64,000 nucleotides of DNA from Streptomyces netropsis (GTDB lineage Bacteria; Actinomycetota; Actinomycetes; Streptomycetales; Streptomycetaceae). Of this stretch, positions 62,326 through 64,000 are shown piece after piece (the stretch's first letter is position 1; every line of letters starts with the position of its first letter). The notes beneath the pieces were generated by a model. The model was given only the letters and a program-made list of their open reading frames with translations, had not been told where the DNA came from and searched no databases. The stretch spans positions 186,001 to 250,000 of the forward strand of contig NZ_JACHJG010000004.1 of the NCBI RefSeq assembly GCF_014203545.1, in the 5' to 3' direction. The position numbers and the translations under genes were made by a program.

Positions 62326-63432
62326 CTAGAGCGCGAGCAGCTCCTTGGTCGTGATGGTGAGTAGCTCGGGTCCGCCGTCCGCCTCAGGGCGGACGACGAG
62401 CGTGTCATCGATCCGGACGCCGCCCCGCCCCGGGAGGTGAACCCCCGGATCTACGGTGACCGGCACGCAAGCGTCCAGTTTACCCATGGCCGAGGGCGCC
62501 AACCGAGGGTCCTCGCCGATTTCGAGTCCCACACCGTGGCCGATGCGCGGTCCGAGCCGTTCTCCGTGCCCCGCGCCCTCCAGCACGAGCCGTGCCGCGC
62601 GGTCCACTTCGCGGTACGCGGCGCCCGGTGCGAGCGCCTCCCGACCGGCCCGCTGGGCTGCGAACACCTGCTCGTACAGCTCGATCTGCCAGTCCGCCGG
62701 GGAGGTGCCGATCACAAAGGTACGGGCCACCTCGCTGCGGTAGCCACGGTAGTCGGCACCCAGGCAGACACTGAGAAAATCGCCTTCCTCGACCCGGCGG
62801 TCGGACGGCGGATGACCGACCAGACCCGAATTCGGCCCGGAGCCGACCGAGGTCGGGAAGGCGGGGCCCCGCGCGCCGTGATCGATCAGCCGGCGCTCGA
62901 GTTCCAGCGCGAGATGCCGCTCGGTGCGCCCGACGAGGATCGATTCGAGCAGCTCGCCCAGGGCGTGGTCGGCGATCTCCGCGGCGATGCGCAGACTGGA
63001 GATCTCCTCGTCGTCCTTGACCATCCGCTGCTGCTCGACGGCCGTGCCGAGGTCCGCCAGACGCAGCCCGGGCGCGACGGAGCGCAGCGCGCGGTGCCGG
63101 GCCACGGTCAGATGGTGTTCCTCGACCGCGAGCGAGCCCACTTTGGCGGCCACGGCGCGCTCGGCACCCGCGACGGCCGGGTCGCCCTCCGGGGTCGGCA
63201 GCACCACGACCCGCAGGTCCTCGGCGGGCCGGCCGACCGAGGCGTCCGCGTACGGATCGTCGGCGCAGAACAGCACGTCCTGGTCCGGGCCGACGAGCAG
63301 CGCGGCGCCGGAGGGTGCCCCGCCGGCGAGATAGCGGACGTTGGCGTCACCGGAGACGAGGGCGGCCTCGCTGCCGGCCGCCTCGCACCGCTCGCGCAGC
63401 CGCGTGCGCCGTGCCGCGTAGACCTCGGACAT
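62326..63432 (-). CDS. M24 (aminopeptidase P/prolidase-fold) protein with altered metal ligands
   Basis: A 368-residue two-domain protein of the M24B layout: an N-terminal creatinase-like domain (1 to about 125) and a pita-bread domain (about 130-368). The five metal-ligand positions differ from the canonical Asp-Asp-His-Glu-Glu. SVCLGADYRGYRSEVARTF has Cys223 and Glu234 where Asp is normal; GHGVGLEIGEDP keeps His299; TVDPGVHLPGRGGVRIDDT has Asp328 and Asp342 instead of Glu. It may be catalytically altered or inactive, or bind another metal. It is the usual neighbour of efp-nusB in Streptomyces and is commonly annotated as Xaa-Pro peptidase. Confidence 0.88.
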   Translation of the reverse strand: MSEVYAARRTRLRERCEAAGSEAALVSGDANVRYLAGGAPSGAALLVGPDQDVLFCADDPYADASVGRPAEDLRVVVLPTPEGDPAVAGAERAVAAKVGSLAVEEHHLTVARHRALRSVAPGLRLADLGTAVEQQRMVKDDEEISSLRIAAEIADHALGELLESILVGRTERHLALELERRLIDHGARGPAFPTSVGSGPNSGLVGHPPSDRRVEEGDFLSVCLGADYRGYRSEVARTFVIGTSPADWQIELYEQVFAAQRAGREALAPGAAYREVDRAARLVLEGAGHGERLGPRIGHGVGLEIGEDPRLAPSAMGKLDACVPVTVDPGVHLPGRGGVRIDDTLVVRPEADGGPELLTITTKELLAL

Positions 63433-63514
63433 GCTTCCGAGCGTACGGTCAGGCGCCGTGGGCGGCCGTTCCAGCGCGTCCGACCGAGGGCCGACCGGCA
63501 GCAGCCCCGCGGGT

Positions 63515-64000
63515 CTACCAGCTGGGCGGGCTGCTCAGTGAGCGGGCGACCACGTCGTCGAGGAGCCGGGCCGTGGTGGTGACGTCCTGCTGGGAGTTGT
63601 CGATGATGGGCAGACCGGAGCCGTACCAGCCGGCCATGCGGCCGTGGATCCGGGCGACCTCCTCGTCGCTGAGGCGGCGGTTGCCGCTGCGCGCGGCGTT
63701 GCGCTCCAGGACGACCTCGAGGCCCGGCAGCAGCACCACGGGCAGCAGACCGGGGCCGACGTGCCGCTTCCAGCCGCCGAGGCCCACGACGGGCCGGTCG
63801 GGGAAGACCGCGTCGTCGAGGATGCAGGAAATGCCGTTGGCCAGGAAGTTGCGGGCCGCGAAGCCGCAGGTGCGGCGGGCGAGCCGGTACTGGGCCTCGG
63901 AGTGGTCGTTCCACCCCGACTGCGGGTCCGCGAAGCCGGAGCGCACCCATTCGCGTACGTCGTCGAGGCTGATGTGGGCCGTGGGCACCCGGCGGGTGTC
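63515..64000 (-). CDS. Nucleotide kinase-like protein, truncated at the window edge
   Basis: The C-terminal 161 residues are visible; the frame is open to base 64000, so the N-terminus, which should contain the P-loop, lies outside. Visible blocks are HISLDDVREWVRSGFADPQSGW, TCGFAARNFLANGISCILDDAVFPD, LLPVVLLPGLEVVLERNAARSGNRRLSDEEVARIHGRMAGWYGSGLPIIDNS and a short tail. The layout (substrate Asp pair, LLPGLEVVLERN, lid helix with Arg residues, final IDNS strand) resembles AAA_33/zeta-like small-molecule kinases. I cannot name the substrate. It lies 82 bp upstream of the M24 gene on the same strand. Confidence 0.7.
   Translation of the reverse strand, partial: DTRRVPTAHISLDDVREWVRSGFADPQSGWNDHSEAQYRLARRTCGFAARNFLANGISCILDDAVFPDRPVVGLGGWKRHVGPGLLPVVLLPGLEVVLERNAARSGNRRLSDEEVARIHGRMAGWYGSGLPIIDNSQQDVTTTARLLDDVVARSLSSPPSW

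Overview
This is a GC-rich actinobacterial chromosome segment, almost certainly Streptomyces. It carries bldD, mihF (sIHF), a PyrR-headed pyr operon, rpoZ, gmk, coaBC, metK, priA, fmt, rsmB and rpe in the gene order typical of Streptomyces core chromosomes, and many GTG starts. I see no insertion sequence, prophage, CRISPR array, rRNA gene or canonical tRNA gene. The ends of the window fall in intergenic DNA (left) and inside a kinase-like gene (right).

Left part (1-16 kb): a two-gene dTDP-glucose unit (rfbA, rfbB), a small secreted protein, an orphan DUF779 protein, a PAS-GGDEF-EAL cyclic-di-GMP enzyme coupled to a DUF574-type methyltransferase, a GNAT acetyltransferase, an exported C39-like peptidase, a P-loop kinase-like protein, a TPR-AAA ATPase of the CbbX/EccA type, and a translationally coupled pair of CNNM/CBS membrane proteins. 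Middle-left (16-22.3 kb): hisE-hisG downstream of a complete riboflavin operon, ribD-ribE-ribM-ribBA-ribH, led by a clear FMN riboswitch.

Middle (22.5-39.7 kb): a secreted GH18 chitinase with the classic paired 12-bp repeats around its -35 box, an MFS exporter, a very histidine-rich repetitive secreted protein, a uracil/xanthine permease and a DUF5995 protein. Then comes what I read as a lysine 2-monooxygenase / 5-aminovaleramidase (davB-davA) module with LysR and Lrp/AsnC regulators and an APC permease. The davA and permease promoter regions share a three-copy CGTTGCGC array with nearly the same spacing. GuaB1, a SorC-type regulator and rpe follow.

Right part (40-64 kb): a long run of minus-strand housekeeping genes. 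The pyrimidine operon runs pyrR-pyrB-pyrC-(membrane-anchored protein of unknown role)-carA-carB-pyrD-pyrF, tightly overlapped at first and then punctuated by strong hairpins. It is followed by mihF, gmk, rpoZ, coaBC, metK and priA. Divergent from pyrR is bldD, the c-di-GMP-responsive master regulator, with a perfect BldD box over its own -10. nusB, efp and a divergent M24 peptidase-fold gene close the window.

The most unusual object is a probable non-coding RNA in the metK-priA gap (45689-45840, minus strand). It has T-arm, acceptor-like and D-arm elements of a tRNA in permuted order, closed by a perfect 12-bp terminal helix. This is the arrangement I associate with YrlA-type bacterial Y RNAs; no Ro gene lies in the window.
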